Of a stretch of DNA of 64,000 bases, positions 1 through 10,239 are shown piece by piece; the first letter of the stretch is position 1, and each line of letters begins with the position of its first letter. The notes under the pieces were generated by a model that did no database searches, was not told the origin of the DNA, and saw only the letters and a program-made list of their open reading frames with translations. The translations under genes and the position numbers were made by a program. The stretch spans positions 496,001 to 560,000 of the forward strand of contig JAWZYV010000169.1 in the NCBI GenBank assembly GCA_038373885.1, written 5' to 3'. This DNA comes from Cheiracanthium punctorium. Lineage: Eukaryota; Arthropoda; Arachnida; Araneae; Cheiracanthiidae.

Positions 1-100
1 TGAACTCTTAATGCAGTATCACACTTAATACATAAAACTGACGTTTATCTCACTGTCAATTCGCCCTAAATAAATTACTAATTTCATTTTTCATAGATTA

Positions 101-430
101 CAGTTGACCCCTTTATAACATGGGTCTACAACACGAATTCTTAGAACACGACGAAAACATTACGATCGTTTTCGTGTAACACGTTAAAAGAGACTCGTAC
201 AGCACGGTGAAATGAGACATATGTTCTGATATTATGACGCCTTAGCTCCTGTAATTAACATTCTTTTTGAATGGCAACACCAAACATCTTTGCATTTTTA
301 CGGAGCGCAAATAAGTTTTGCCGCGATTATACCGCGCAGTTCGCACTCCAGGTGGAGTGTAGCGCAGGACCCGTACAACACGGATTCCTATAACACGGAA
401 CGTATCTACTGTGTTATAGGGAATCTACTG
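101..430. mobile_element. pogo/Tigger-like MITE
   Basis: The two ends are imperfect inverted repeats, CAGTTGACCCCTTTATAACA on the left and, read inward from the right, CAGTAGATTCCCTATAACAC. TA dinucleotides flank both ends (99-100 and 431-432), as expected for Tc1/mariner-superfamily insertion. The CAGT-GA-CC-TATAA pattern is that of pogo/Tigger termini. Only 330 bp lie between the ends and no transposase frame is visible, so this is a non-autonomous copy. The superfamily is a judgement from the termini alone. Confidence 0.7.
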
Positions 431-657
431 TAGTTGCATAGTGTCAAATTCAATAGTTAAGAAAATTCTGGGTTGCCGTATTTAGTAATATTTAATCTTA
501 CCTTGGTGGCCGAAATGTATTAAAACCAAATATCCGAACTGTATCAAAAGTAAAATTTACTAAAAGAAAATTTTTTAACTTTGTATAACCCTCAGAACAA
601 CTTCGGAGTTTGCCATCTATGACGGTTTTTCATGACGTGACAACTTATGCTTGCGTA

Positions 658-777
658 CAGTGGCGTAGCCAAGGAGGAGATAGGGGGCCACAACCCCCCA
701 AGCGGAGTTTTTTGCCATACAAAATGTATATTCTTCACTCCCGTAACATTCCCATGAAACATTTTTGGCTACTCCTG
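658..777. mobile_element. hAT-type MITE, 120 bp
   Basis: Starts CAGTGGCGTAGCCAAGG and ends GGCTACTCCTG. The flanking octamers are CTTGCGTA (650-657) and CTTGCATA (778-785), an 8-bp target duplication with one mismatch, diagnostic of hAT-like insertion. The interior carries G-runs and C-runs and the phrase TTTGCCATACAAAATGTATA, which recurs at 39168, so the family has several members here. Open frames across it are incidental. Confidence 0.8.
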
Positions 778-785
778 CTTGCATA

Positions 786-1121
786 TAATTCATCTTTTTT
801 TTTTTCATTTATCAGTGATCAATATACTTCAGGATCGGAATCTCCGCGGTAAAAAAAAATGGTCTAAAAAATCTGACACCAGAAAATTCTGATTAACACA
901 GTGGGGTTGCACAAATGACATGCGCTCTTGCTCATGTGCGGAGGAGCAAATACATTAGAGGTTATGTGCTGCTCCGGATAATCTGCCAGCAAAAATGACG
1001 TAAAAAATGATATCCACACGCGAAGGAAATAAAATTAAAGATATGTAGAATTGCATGAAAACTTCGATTATTTTTAAAGTGCAAGTAAGTCTATTACAGT
1101 TAGTTCTATTTATTTCACGTT
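786..1121. other. Unassigned spacer
   Basis: AT-rich sequence between a hAT MITE and the Helitron-related repeat. I see no open frame, inverted repeat or tandem unit that I can support. Confidence 0.5.
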
Positions 1122-1132
1122 TGATGCGTTTT

Positions 1133-1464
1133 CACTTTTTCGAGTCTTAAAAGCTGTAGAAATGAGTGGTTTCACTTAATTGTTAAATTTAACAACTTAA
1201 GTGGCAACAATGGATTCCGTTGCTACGGAAATTATAGCAATGTTAAAAATAGAACACGAAATGAGTTATTCATGTTTACTTTGCTAGAACTGCCATATCA
1301 CTTTTTCGAGTCTTAAAAGCTGTAGAAATGAGTGGTTTCACTTAATTGTTAAATTTAACAACTTAAGTGGCAACAATGGATTCCGTTGCTACGGAAATTA
1401 TAGCAATGTTAAAAATAGAACACGAAATGAGTTATTCATGTTTACTTTGCTAGAACTGCCATAT
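1133..1464. repeat. Exact 166-bp tandem duplication
   Basis: Positions 1133-1298 and 1299-1464 read identical base for base, each running from CACTTTTTCGAGTC to GAACTGCCATAT. The paralogous Helitron at 9887-12300 has one copy. The duplication is therefore derived and young, or an assembly artefact. Confidence 0.95.
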
Positions 1465-2034
1465 TGGCAAAATTAACGCCGCCAGTCGACGGACAGTAGC
1501 TCAAACCACAAATTAAACTTGACACTAAAAGCAATACTCAATACTTTGTTTGGCGGAATTTAAAAAAAAATATATCTATGCATACGCTCGTGACATCGGC
1601 TTATCTCAATTGTGGAACTGAATTAATAATATGTACAGAGTTGCACTACATTTGAATATTTTTCGCCAACTTTGCTAAGAAATGTACTAAAGTAGGAATC
1701 AACAAACATTTCAATTCGTAAAACAAAAAATATGTTAGACAGTATTATTTACGCCTTTCGAACAGCTTCTAGTAAAAGAAACTTCCGTAGCGCTCCTTTA
1801 ACAAATAAGAATCAATTATTTATTACACAGTACTTCGATCGCCAAATGCCAACATACACCATTTTGCAAGATTTTTTTGTTTTCAGGGAATCATTCGAAG
1901 CATTGATTTAACAGCAATCAAAATGGGAAATAGTTATCTATCATTTATATGGTTCCATCGCCAAAATTTAATGCAGGCATATTATTGATAAGTAGCAGTT
2001 ATTTAAATTATTATTAACTATAACGGGTTCTAAT

Positions 2035-2204
2035 CAGGGGCGTAGCCAGGGGGGGGGATATCGGAATATATCCCCCCCCCCGAAATTTTTGGATTAGTGA
2101 TGAAATTCCGTCTACTTATACACATATAAGTTCATATCCCCCCCCGAAATATTTTCCAGGCGCATATCCCCCCCCCCCGAAAAATTTTCTTGGCTACGCG
2201 CCTG
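2035..2204. mobile_element. hAT-type MITE, 170 bp
   Basis: Bounded by a perfect 8-bp target duplication GTTCTAAT (2027-2034 and 2205-2212). The TIRs are CAGGGGCGTAGCCA and, from the right, CAGGCGCGTAGCCA. The interior is dominated by long C-runs followed by GAAAT. It sits inside the Helitron-like repeat, and the related copy at about 11200 lacks it, an empty-site confirmation that it inserted later. Same end type as 658-777 and 39118. Confidence 0.9.
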
Positions 2205-2997
2205 GTTCTAATCACCGTTAACTACCATGTTCAAAATGCGAGAATTTCAATTTTCTGAAATTTGGCGGAATTCCTCTAACTTAAATCAGTTTACTTAATT
2301 TCGTGAAAATTCTATAGATCGTTTAAAATCGCCTTAATAACTGCATTATTTCTATATGAAAAATCGAAGTAAGCTCCGTAAAACATATACTTGTTATTAA
2401 AAATACTATTTCGTTACGCTCTCAGTAATTTGCGCCAAGCCCAAAACTGTGCAAATCGGTAGAACCTACTACTTTCTCAAAATCGCCAAATGAGACATTT
2501 TTTTTTCGGCCAAACAAAAAAATATACATATTAGTCTCGGAAATCTCTCAATTCCTTATTCTTTTACACATAAAAACATTGAATTCCTGCTCTGATTTAA
2601 CATGAACGCAATATTTCAATTAAAAAATAACTTTGTAAATAATCTAAACAGAAAAAAAATCATTATTCTTTTATTTTTACTGCAGGAGTCTAAATAATTT
2701 AATACAATAGCCAAACATGGCAACCTCCATGCTTATTTCTCACTTTTTTGACTGCAGGGGTTACAATCACGGAATTGCGGAGAGCAAAAATTAGCGTTTT
2801 TGATGGGGGTTTTCATCAATATCTCATAAACTAATTCGAATTTCGAAATTTAAATTAGCGGAGGTTCTTTCTTGAAATTTTCCGAATTCGTGGATACCTC
2901 GTTCGAAACTCAACTCCCAGCCGTTTAGGAGGAGATGATGCTACACACACACACACAGACAGACGCGCACAGATTTTAATAGTATAGAAGATATGTA

Positions 2998-3141
2998 ATA
3001 TATATATATGTTACGGTAAAAGTAATAAACTGGTGATTATACATAATAACCGGTAATTATGCATAATCACCACTGAATATGGTCACCGGTTATTATATGT
3101 AGTCACCGGATTAACCATATTTACCGTAACATATATATAGA
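2998..3141. mobile_element. Foldback MITE with ATGTTACGGTAAA ends
   Basis: The left arm TATATATATGTTACGGTAAA (3001-3020) is mirrored by TTTACCGTAACATATATATA (3120-3139). The interior is weakly palindromic, with several ACCGGT and GGTGATTAT-like segments. It lies immediately beside the Helitron 5' end. The exact target duplication is blurred by TA-repeat flanks and the superfamily is unknown. Confidence 0.65.
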
Positions 3142-3771
3142 TATATATACATTTAATGAAGTTCAGTTTAAAATGAAAGAAGTAGTTCTTTTTACATTCT
3201 TTTTTCCATATTAGCTTATAATATTAGAGTAGCGTATATTTTGCACTTTCTCTGTTTCTGCCACTTCCAGAAAGAAATAATTTCTCCACGTCTAAAGATA
3301 TTTCTTTTCACATCGATTTACTCGATTTATTATGTCTGACTTGTTTGTTTACCGTAAAAACTACCAAGGAAATGCACACAAATGAAAATATCTTGTTCAT
3401 GTCTTTTATCTTTTACACGTTTAAGATAATATACTGCACTACTTTTTTTAAACCTACGGAAAATATATGAATGAAGAAAGTGAAATTCGTGTTTTAGATA
3501 TCATCTTAAGTAATAATATCTACTAGGGGTTCATAGGATTAAACTACCTGTATAATGGACAAAATATTTTAATTCAATTTTGATTATTCAATTCTGTGTG
3601 TGATGCAATGAACTCAGTTCACATTAAGTAGACCTTTATTGAATTACATAAAATTTTAAACAATCAAATTGAAGTTAAAAAATATATCACATTTTTCCCC
3701 CGATGTTTTTAACGAAATTTGATTTTTTTTTAATTTTTAAATGAACTATATTTTTATCTGATAAAATGATA
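3142..3771. other. Unassigned AT-rich spacer
   Basis: I see no gene, repeat unit or inverted repeat I can support here. Confidence 0.5.
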
Positions 3772-3773
3772 TA

Positions 3774-3862
3774 CAGGATAGTTACAATTAAACTTCCCCT
3801 GTAGTGTAGCAAATTGGTTGCAGAATGTTGTTTACAGGTGAAGTTTAATTATAACCACAGTG
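3774..3862. mobile_element. 89-bp palindromic MITE
   Basis: Arms CAGGATAGTTACAATTAAAC and, from the right, CACTGTGGTTATAATTAAAC pair across a short centre, and both continue into ACTTC(C/A)CCTGTA. TA flanks both ends (3772-3773, 3863-3864). The terminal motif resembles the CAGGGTGGCCATAATTAAAC ends of the 23159-24600 element, so it may be a minimal derivative of that family. Confidence 0.7.
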
Positions 3863-3864
3863 TA

Positions 3865-4927
3865 AAAGTGGGGGACTAATGCTTTGAAAAAGATGCATGA
3901 AAGAACATTATCAAAATATAATTTTTGCCTTATTTTTTATATTGTCCTCTTGAAACACTTTATTCAACTCTTTACAAAGACGAATTCGTTGTAGAATATA
4001 AGAAACAATGTTAATGAATCCATTTGAGGTCAAATAAACACTTTAATCTACGTAATACATTTCTAATGATATTGTTTATCGATACATTTGAATGTACAAA
4101 ATTTTACTGGGATTTTTCTCCAACGTGGCTTTAAGCTTTTCAATTTTCACTTAAAAATTCTCCGTTTTTAAAATGGAAATAGGTATTATTTATGATGTTA
4201 AAAATTTGCATAACACACACATAAATATACGTTTTTTTGAGCTTCTATGTAAGTGATGTACATTTCTTTCTCCGAAAAATATTATTTCAAGAAATGAAAT
4301 ATTAATAAAGAAACTAATTAAAGCACGGTCAGCTATGTGAGAAAGCAAATTTTAAAAATAAGAAAATTAAAATTCAAGATAAAGAGATAAGCAGGATACT
4401 TATGGTTATTATTACGGTCAATTAACTTAATTTTACTTCTAAGGACAACCCAACAATAAACTTGATATACTAGTATATAAATTTAAAATAAACAAGTTCC
4501 AAGAAATATTTTTTTATGCAGGATTGATGTATGTGTATTTAAACTAAGAATATTCATTAAGAAATGAATTATTTTAGCATAAAAGTTTTAATATTATGAA
4601 ATGGACTAACTTGAGTTTTTGTAATATTTTCAGTTCTTATTTCTTTCTTATTCATTACATTTATTAGCACATGAGTTCCATTAATTTCAGACACGAGTTT
4701 TGGTCGAATAAAAAAACGGCGAATCACTTTTCAAGGGTTGCCAGACAGCAGTAGAGTAAAAATGTCAAAAGTCCCCGATGTTAGCCATTTTAGGCGATTT
4801 ACCACAAAGCTGGACGTCAAAAAATAAGCCCCGAAACTGAGCCCAGTTTGTCGGTATATTCTACATTCGGAGAGAAATCGCCACTTCATAGTGTTTAATG
4901 GGTTTTTGAGCTTGAAAGAAGTGTTAT
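3865..4927. other. Unassigned AT-rich spacer
   Basis: Long AT-rich stretch with no supported coding or repeat structure. Confidence 0.5.
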
Positions 4928-5217
4928 ATGGAACAAGGAAGATAAATACGGAACATTCGTGGATTACGATGCGTATTACAAGTATTATTTATAAAGTTGA
5001 AGTTTACTTAAAATATGCCTGACGAAGATTGCAAAACACTTTCAGTAGGCGAATTTTAGATTTCAATTCCAAAGTGTTTATAGAACAGGGGAGATAAATA
5101 GGGCTCGCACTAATGGATTTTGAAGCACTTTTCAACGTAATGGAACAAGGAAGACAAATGGGACCGACACATAGATTACGATTCCCTTTCCATCAAAATG
5201 GAACAAGGAAGACAAAT
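4928..5217. repeat. Degenerate repeats of GGAACAAGGAAGA(T/C)AAAT
   Basis: The phrase occurs near 4929, 5142 and 5199, with a diverged version (AGAACAGGGGAGATAAATA) near 5083. Each is followed by a similar GGATTACGA or GGACTACG tail. The last unit is split by the MITE at 5219-5787, since the tail resumes at about 5792 with GTCGAGGCATGGACTACG. The spacing of the last three (about 57-59 bp) suggests a small tandem array. Confidence 0.6.
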
Positions 5218-5218
5218 A

Positions 5219-5787
5219 CCCTAATAGCACCGTGACCTAAATGTGAAGTCACTGCGACGTGCAAGACTGTCACGGGGCGTCGCGAATGAGTCACAAATAT
5301 AAGTCGCCTTGACTGTCTAATGTCCTTCTGCGGAAACGTCCCAATGAAGTCACACTGTGACTTGCGCACGACATTGTGACTTCAATGCGACGTTCAGTGC
5401 CGTCACATTCACAGCTCTGTGACTTAAATGTTCCACTGATTTAAAACCGAAAAAAAACTTTTTTTTGAGAAATTCTCAAAATTGTTTAAATTCACAAAAT
5501 CATAAAAAATGTAGCAAGAGAGTTGCAAAATCATAAAATTTAGTCACACTATGCTTTCAAAAGTAGCGAAAATTGCGAAAAGTCGCAAGGTCTGGAAAAA
5601 CGTCACAAACGATCCTTCACGTTGACGTCACAAAGAAGTCACTAGCTATTGTCACTGTTGACTTCCAGTCACACACTGTTGACTTCCCAAGTCACACTGT
5701 GACTTTCAGTTGACGTCACTTATGGTCACCACTGTGACTCAGAGGGACGTCACGGCGACCTCATTGTGACGTTCCTTGCTATTAGGG
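5219..5787. mobile_element. TIR element packed with GTCAC/GTGAC
   Basis: Ends are CCCTAATAGCA and, from the right, CCCTAATAGCA. TA flanks both sides (5217-5218, 5788-5789). By hand I count 15 GTCAC and 7 GTGAC in 569 bp, about twenty times the chance rate, arranged in both halves with a cleaner AT-rich middle (about 5430-5580). Several fall in TGACGTCAC contexts. No coding frame is visible. The superfamily is not recognised. Confidence 0.8.
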
Positions 5788-5868
5788 TAAGGTCGAGGCA
5801 TGGACTACGCTTTTAAGCACTTTAGTGCATACTTACAGTATGAAAGTACAGATTTTCTTTTATATATA

Positions 5869-6316
5869 CAGAGTGCCTCAGAAGGTCGTTACCAAAATTA
5901 ACAAGCTGGTCGGTCATACCATGACAGGCAGGAACATGCCTCCGGAAATGACAACGGCGACCTAGAGGGTGATGTTCGCAGGCTTGTGGAAGCGTGATCA
6001 TTTCAACCTAGGACGTAGCCGGAGATGGATGAATCGGTTTGCTAACTCAGAATTGGCAGATATGCATTACGTGTACGGCGCCGCGAATATGAAGTCATTT
6101 AAGAAAAGCCATTCCTCTTTTGACATCAATTCTCCTTTCCCGTCTACGGGTATGAACATTGCTCTCAAGGTACATCCGTACCGCAGCTAGTCCATTGCAT
6201 CCGCGGCAACATAATTCATATCGATAAATTCTGAGTTAATAAACCGATTCATCCACTACCAGCAGCGTCTAAGGCTGAAATGATTACGCTCCCTTAACGC
6301 CTGCAAACATCGCCTA
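5869..6316. mobile_element. Rearranged DUF4817-type element with inverted arms
   Basis: A likely terminus CAGAGTGCCTCAGAAGG follows TA at 5867-5868. Downstream, 5969-6095 and 6190-6316 are diverged inverted copies of one another around a spacer of about 95 bp. Matching landmarks are GATGTTCGCAGGC/GATGTTTGCAGGC, GGATGAATCGGTTT and GCCGCG. The left arm encodes the peptide fragment described separately. No right terminus was found. Confidence 0.65.
5969..6190 (+). pseudogene. DUF4817-like transposase fragment
   Basis: The 73-codon frame includes RFANSELADMHYVYGAAN (residues 23-40). This resembles the start of the DUF4817 helix-turn-helix region found in many arthropod DDE transposase-like proteins, where a motif of the form NEELADMHFMYG-ANGN is usual. 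The frame ends where the element folds back at the inverted repeat, so the rest of the domain and any catalytic region are missing. The same coding segment reappears on the minus strand at 6190-6316 with different substitutions. Family assignment is by recall. Confidence 0.5.
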
Positions 6317-6668
6317 CGAGCGGTTGTCGTTTTCACTTCCGGACACGAGTTCTTATGTAAATTTGGTTTCTCATGTTACGACAGACCAGCATGTTATGTT
6401 TGACAACGACCTTTTGAGAGACCCTATATCTATAAACAATTTTTCCTCTTTCCTAACATTTCTTTTCATGTGCATAGATGTATATCTTCTTTTTTTCGTG
6501 GGGGCGGTACGTATGCCTTAACATCTGGCGATTTGAACAAGATAATAAAGAGGAAAATGCTAATTTTTCTTTAGTTGAACTGCCAATGTATATCGCTTAA
6601 CGAGTGCGCTCTGCTCAACCAAACGAAATTGAATTATACAAAATCTCAGTTATGTAACAATAAAAAAG
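6317..6668. other. Unassigned spacer
   Basis: Contains a 65-codon open frame at 6324-6521 with no recognisable motif. I see no repeat or regulatory structure. Confidence 0.45.
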
Positions 6669-6670
6669 TA

Positions 6671-7253
6671 TCAGGTTGTAACGAAAGTTTTCCGCCAGAT
6701 TTGCTTGAGTCAGCTCACGCGGTACCCAACTATTGACCTAATATGTCAAGTTTTTTTATGCTTAGTGCGACTAATGAACATGGCACTAAAGTCTAACTCT
6801 TTTAGCTAGCTCTCGAGTGGATGAATATTTTATCTTCTTCCACAAATTGTCGTAGGCGGGACTCATCAGCATCAATAGGCCGGTCAAAGCGCTCTGCTTC
6901 TTTAATATCCTGGTCCTCGTTTTTGAACTTTCGGTACCAAATCTTCACAGTGTCATGATTCAACAGTAGTACCTTAAGCAGTATACATGATTCAGTGTCA
7001 TTCTGTAGCTGACTTTTTGCGACAGAACTGAGAGTAAATGATGGATCAATCTGGTAGCGTGGTAGTTCCATTTCAGACACCTTATACTTAATCATAACGA
7101 TATTGTTTTACAGATTTCACAACACAGTTTTCTAAAACAAGTCTTTTCTTTCAAATAACAAAAATCGTTTTACAAAATATTGGCAAAGACACCAACGGGA
7201 ACTGCTTGTGCAGGCAATACTTGGAGTGGCGGAAAACTTTCGTTACAACCTAA
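6671..7253 (-). mobile_element. Deleted mariner-like element, copy A
   Basis: Bounded by 27-bp TIRs (T[C/T]AGGTTGTAACGAAAG... at each end) and by TA target duplications at 6669-6670 and 7254-7255. It is 583 bp long, less than half a standard mariner. The minus strand retains the N-terminal DNA-binding part of a transposase, and the sequence jumps from a WVPRELT-like segment directly into the TIR. The whole catalytic DDD domain is therefore absent. A second copy of the same architecture lies at 59813-60386. Confidence 0.9.
6802..7095 (-). pseudogene. Mariner transposase N-terminal fragment
   Basis: The 97-codon frame has the layout of a mariner N-terminal region. A degenerate first helix-turn-helix is followed by DTVKIWYRKFKNEDQDIKEA (about residues 48-67), then ERFDRPIDADESRLRQFVEE. 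These correspond to the usual KTVQKWFARFRSGDFDLED and RSGRPSEVDDDLLKAL-like segments. The frame stops just after IFIHSRAS, where most mariners continue into the linker and catalytic domain. The GRP AT-hook-like turn is altered to DRP. In frame it could still make a short DNA-binding peptide, but nothing shows that it does. Confidence 0.75.
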
Positions 7254-7255
7254 TA

Positions 7256-8483
7256 AATAATAAAAATTCAGCCTGGAAGTTTCTGTTTCAGTAAAAACGA
7301 AAAAAATGGCAACGCTCACATTTACACAACCATCCAATGGCAACACTCACATTTTCCTTCAGATTGCTATTAGGAATTTCAATTTATGCATGCCTGACGA
7401 ACACTGAAATCGTTGGAACCTCTGATCGGGGCCTTTGCTATTTGTAACGGGCCTGCGCGTGTATTTCGATGAGTTTTCAAAGAGGCCTACGGATGCTCGC
7501 GTCTTCACGTATACATCAAGAATTTTTTAAGCTTTCCAATAGTCTTTGAAACATTATTTAATGTAGCTTTATATCATAATTGTGCTTCTAATGTTATTAG
7601 TTTCTTTACTATAATACATGTGGACATTAAAGCAAACAGATGTGTGTAATTTGAAAGAAAAACAAAGTAGTGCTTACTCTCATGATTCATTATTTTGGCT
7701 TGATTTTTAATATACATTAAACAAATTAAGCGGATTTTTATTATGCATTAAAGTAAACATATTCATAAATGATAAACAGTTTATTTATACAGATATTTTT
7801 ATGAATTTCTTTATACTGAATATTTAAGTTTCACATTTTAAAGCAGTTACAACCATAACCACTTTTTAAATAAATTTAACTAACAGTTATTAAATTTGCT
7901 TTCATTAAATTTTGTGCAGTTAATATATTAACAGAATATATGACGAGGTGATGGAATAGAAATGAATATATTTGATATTTACAATTCGCATTTACATCAT
8001 TTAAGTACTGCTACAATATTTAATTTTTAATCTTTTGTAAGACGTGGTTATTTGACGAATGTTTGCTAGTTAGAAGTACAACCTGGTGTACTGCATTTCC
8101 TTGCCATCTAACTTAAAAGTAATGTAAATTAACTTAACCAGAAACATTTACAATAAATCACTCAATAAAATGTGTCACATAAATAGTAATACGAACTTTA
8201 AAGGAAGATGAAGGAAATCAAAAGGATTAAGAATCACGTAACATATTATGGCCAAACACGTTGTTTTCATGCTAAGTTTATGTATTGCAAATTTTACCAT
8301 TCGCGAAATTAAAAGGATTTATAATTTTCGTTTGTAATCCCATATTTTTTTTCTTCCAAAGAAAAATATTAAATTTTAGAAAACGATACTAGGAAATACC
8401 ACGAATATTCCAATATCTTTTTCCAATCCAAGTGATTATTAACTGGTGCTTGAAGACAATGTTTTCGTCCTTGCATTGCTGTA
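7256..8483. other. Unassigned AT-rich spacer
   Basis: Near 7310-7350 the phrase AATGGCAAC(G/A)CTCACATTT occurs twice. Near 7424-7460 a diverged version of the GGCCCGTTGC/AGCAACGG hairpin at 13117 can be seen. Otherwise nothing recognisable. Confidence 0.5.
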
Positions 8484-8485
8484 TA

Positions 8486-8962
8486 CAGTGAAACTTCTAT
8501 GAGCGACCACTTCTATTTAGTGACCCTCTACTGCAACGAAATATTTTTTAAGACACCGATTTTTTACCCTATCTAGTTAATGTTAAAAGAGCCTCTAGAA
8601 GACACCACACAACCCTGTATAAGTGACCGGTCCCGGTTCCCTGTACGAAAATTTTCTTGTATTTTACCGGAAGTAAAGTAAATAAAAACCACATTCTAAA
8701 CCAGTCGCTCTACTGCAAATCGACAGCAGTGCAAGTACAGGTTACGTACAAATCTTGTACGTTAGAGGAAGAGACATGTCTAAAGAAACAAGTGATTTTA
8801 CTACTGGCAGCTCACTGATGTGTTCGAATCATACGAAAAAAGAAATTCGAAGAGAAATTTGGAGGTTACATTTGGTTGTGAGAAAACCAAAAAAGCAAAT
8901 AGATTTTATTATGAATAATTCCTAATGCATGAAGATATCGGAATAAATGCTCTTTTGGCAGA

Positions 8963-9001
<39 letters not shown>

Positions 9002-9254
9002 CAGAGAGTGAAGTACACTCGAAGCGAGAATAAAGAATGAAACAATCTGAAATTCCTAAATATTTAATCAAAATTTAAAATTTGTTTATATAATTACTCA
9101 TGCAATTTATTATGAAACATAAATAACAAAACAAACAATATATTTTAGCTTTTCTTTCTTGGCTACCAAATGTTTATACTTCTTTAAGCGAGCACCTCTC
9201 TTAACGACCGATGTTTCGCGGAGCGGAGAGTAGTCACACCAAGCAGTTTCACTG
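8486..9254. mobile_element. pogo/Tigger-like element, 769 bp
   Basis: Ends CAGTGAAACTTCTATGAGCG and, from the right, CAGTGAAACTGCTTGGTGTG. TA lies at 8484-8485 and 9255-9256. Subterminal segments such as AGCGACCACT and, inverted, the GTCGTTAAGAGAGGTGCTCGC block are typical of Tigger ends. An internal run of 31 A (8966-8996) interrupts it. No intact transposase remains, and short lysine-rich snippets around 8770-8920 could be decayed coding sequence. Confidence 0.75.
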
Positions 9255-9256
9255 TA

Positions 9257-9886
9257 TTACGGTTGTAGCTAAAAAAGAAAATCCTGCTGAACGGCCTTTG
9301 AATGCAAAGTAAGATAAACCAACAGCTCAAGGACTCGAAAAATTTCAGGATACCTCTTCAAAAGCTGCACTAAACACTGTAGCAAACCAAAAATAAACGA
9401 TTTCTTATTTAATTATTTTTTCTTACAGCAATTCCAAGTATTATATAAAATTTATTCTTTTGTCGCTATCTCAATCGAACTTTGGAATTGAACATAATGA
9501 TCTCTTGTACAAAATATTAACTCCATTTGAAGTTTCTACGTTTACATATACAAAAATTAATAATTTATAATTTACTGTACTTCTGCACTGAAAGCTGGCT
9601 ACACATGTCTAAATCCCATAATCAATGCACATATAACTGATAAATAACATTTTCGACTGAAAAATTAAATTGACAACATTCTCTAACTAGTTTTAAAAAG
9701 ACACTGCTTATTTATAATAAACTACTCAAGTAGTACGATTTCAGATGAAAATAATTTATAAACAGCACATGAATATTAATTCACTAAACTTGATTTACAT
9801 ACATATTTTCAGAACTTCTAAATAAATTATACACGTTTACATTTACCTTTACATTTAGAGCAAAATGTTCGAATTTTATGAATAAA
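9257..9886. other. Unassigned AT-rich spacer
   Basis: No supported feature between the Tigger-like element and the Helitron 3' end. Confidence 0.5.
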
Positions 9887-9971
9887 CTAGCGGGGTACCC
9901 GTTCTCCGCACGGTGGGAAAAGAACATTTTCCTTACACATATAATTAGAATTAAAACCATTGATGCGGAAT

Positions 9972-10187
9972 CTATAAAAGAAAAAAATTATTTAAATCGT
10001 GATGAAACGTTGACGCCATGAGTGCAAATTTGAGATGACTGCAACAGGATTGCACAAAAACTACGTCAGTGTCACTGGCGATCAATAAAGAAGCAGCTTC
10101 TCTCGGATGACCTTGCCCAGGCTTTTCTCGATGGATCCGGTATCGTAGAACTGCTTCTATAAGTTGCACACGACGCTGGGCGTTCAA
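9972..10187 (-). CDS. Unidentified ORF near Helitron 3' end
   Basis: A 71-codon frame in the same orientation as the host Helitron. The first 35 residues (MNAQRRVQLIEAVLRYRIHR onwards) are basic and look compositionally protein-like, while the rest is less convincing. It is absent from the aligned parts of the sister copy. I do not recognise a family. A captured exon fragment is possible, because Helitrons pick up host sequence, but chance cannot be excluded. Confidence 0.2.
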   Translation of the reverse strand: MNAQRRVQLIEAVLRYRIHREKPGQGHPREAASLLIASDTDVVFVQSCCSHLKFALMASTFHHDLNNFFLL

Positions 10188-10239
10188 TTGAACTCTCTAC
10201 AAATCTGGAGACTATCCTGCTTCTAGTCTCCACGCATGG

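Larger units (their letters stand above)
1122..2991 (-). mobile_element. Helitron-like repeat, copy 1 (3' end missing)
   Basis: Aligns by eye over most of its length with the element at 9887-12300. Shared blocks include the CTGTAGAAATGA, GCCAAGCCCAAAA and GGGGTTACAATC segments and the terminal CAGCCGTTT-GAGGAGATGATG block. Read on the minus strand the 5' end is A|TCTTCTATACTATTAAAAT, with the TC start expected of Helitrons, at 2991. No matching CTAG 3' terminus was found to the left, so this copy is truncated or rearranged near 1122. It carries a hAT MITE (2035-2204) and an internal tandem duplication (1133-1464). No Rep-helicase is encoded, so it is non-autonomous. Confidence 0.6.

Noticed and set aside
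610..852. 80-codon plus-strand ORF
   Set aside because: It runs across a hAT MITE and its target duplications; no recognisable protein.
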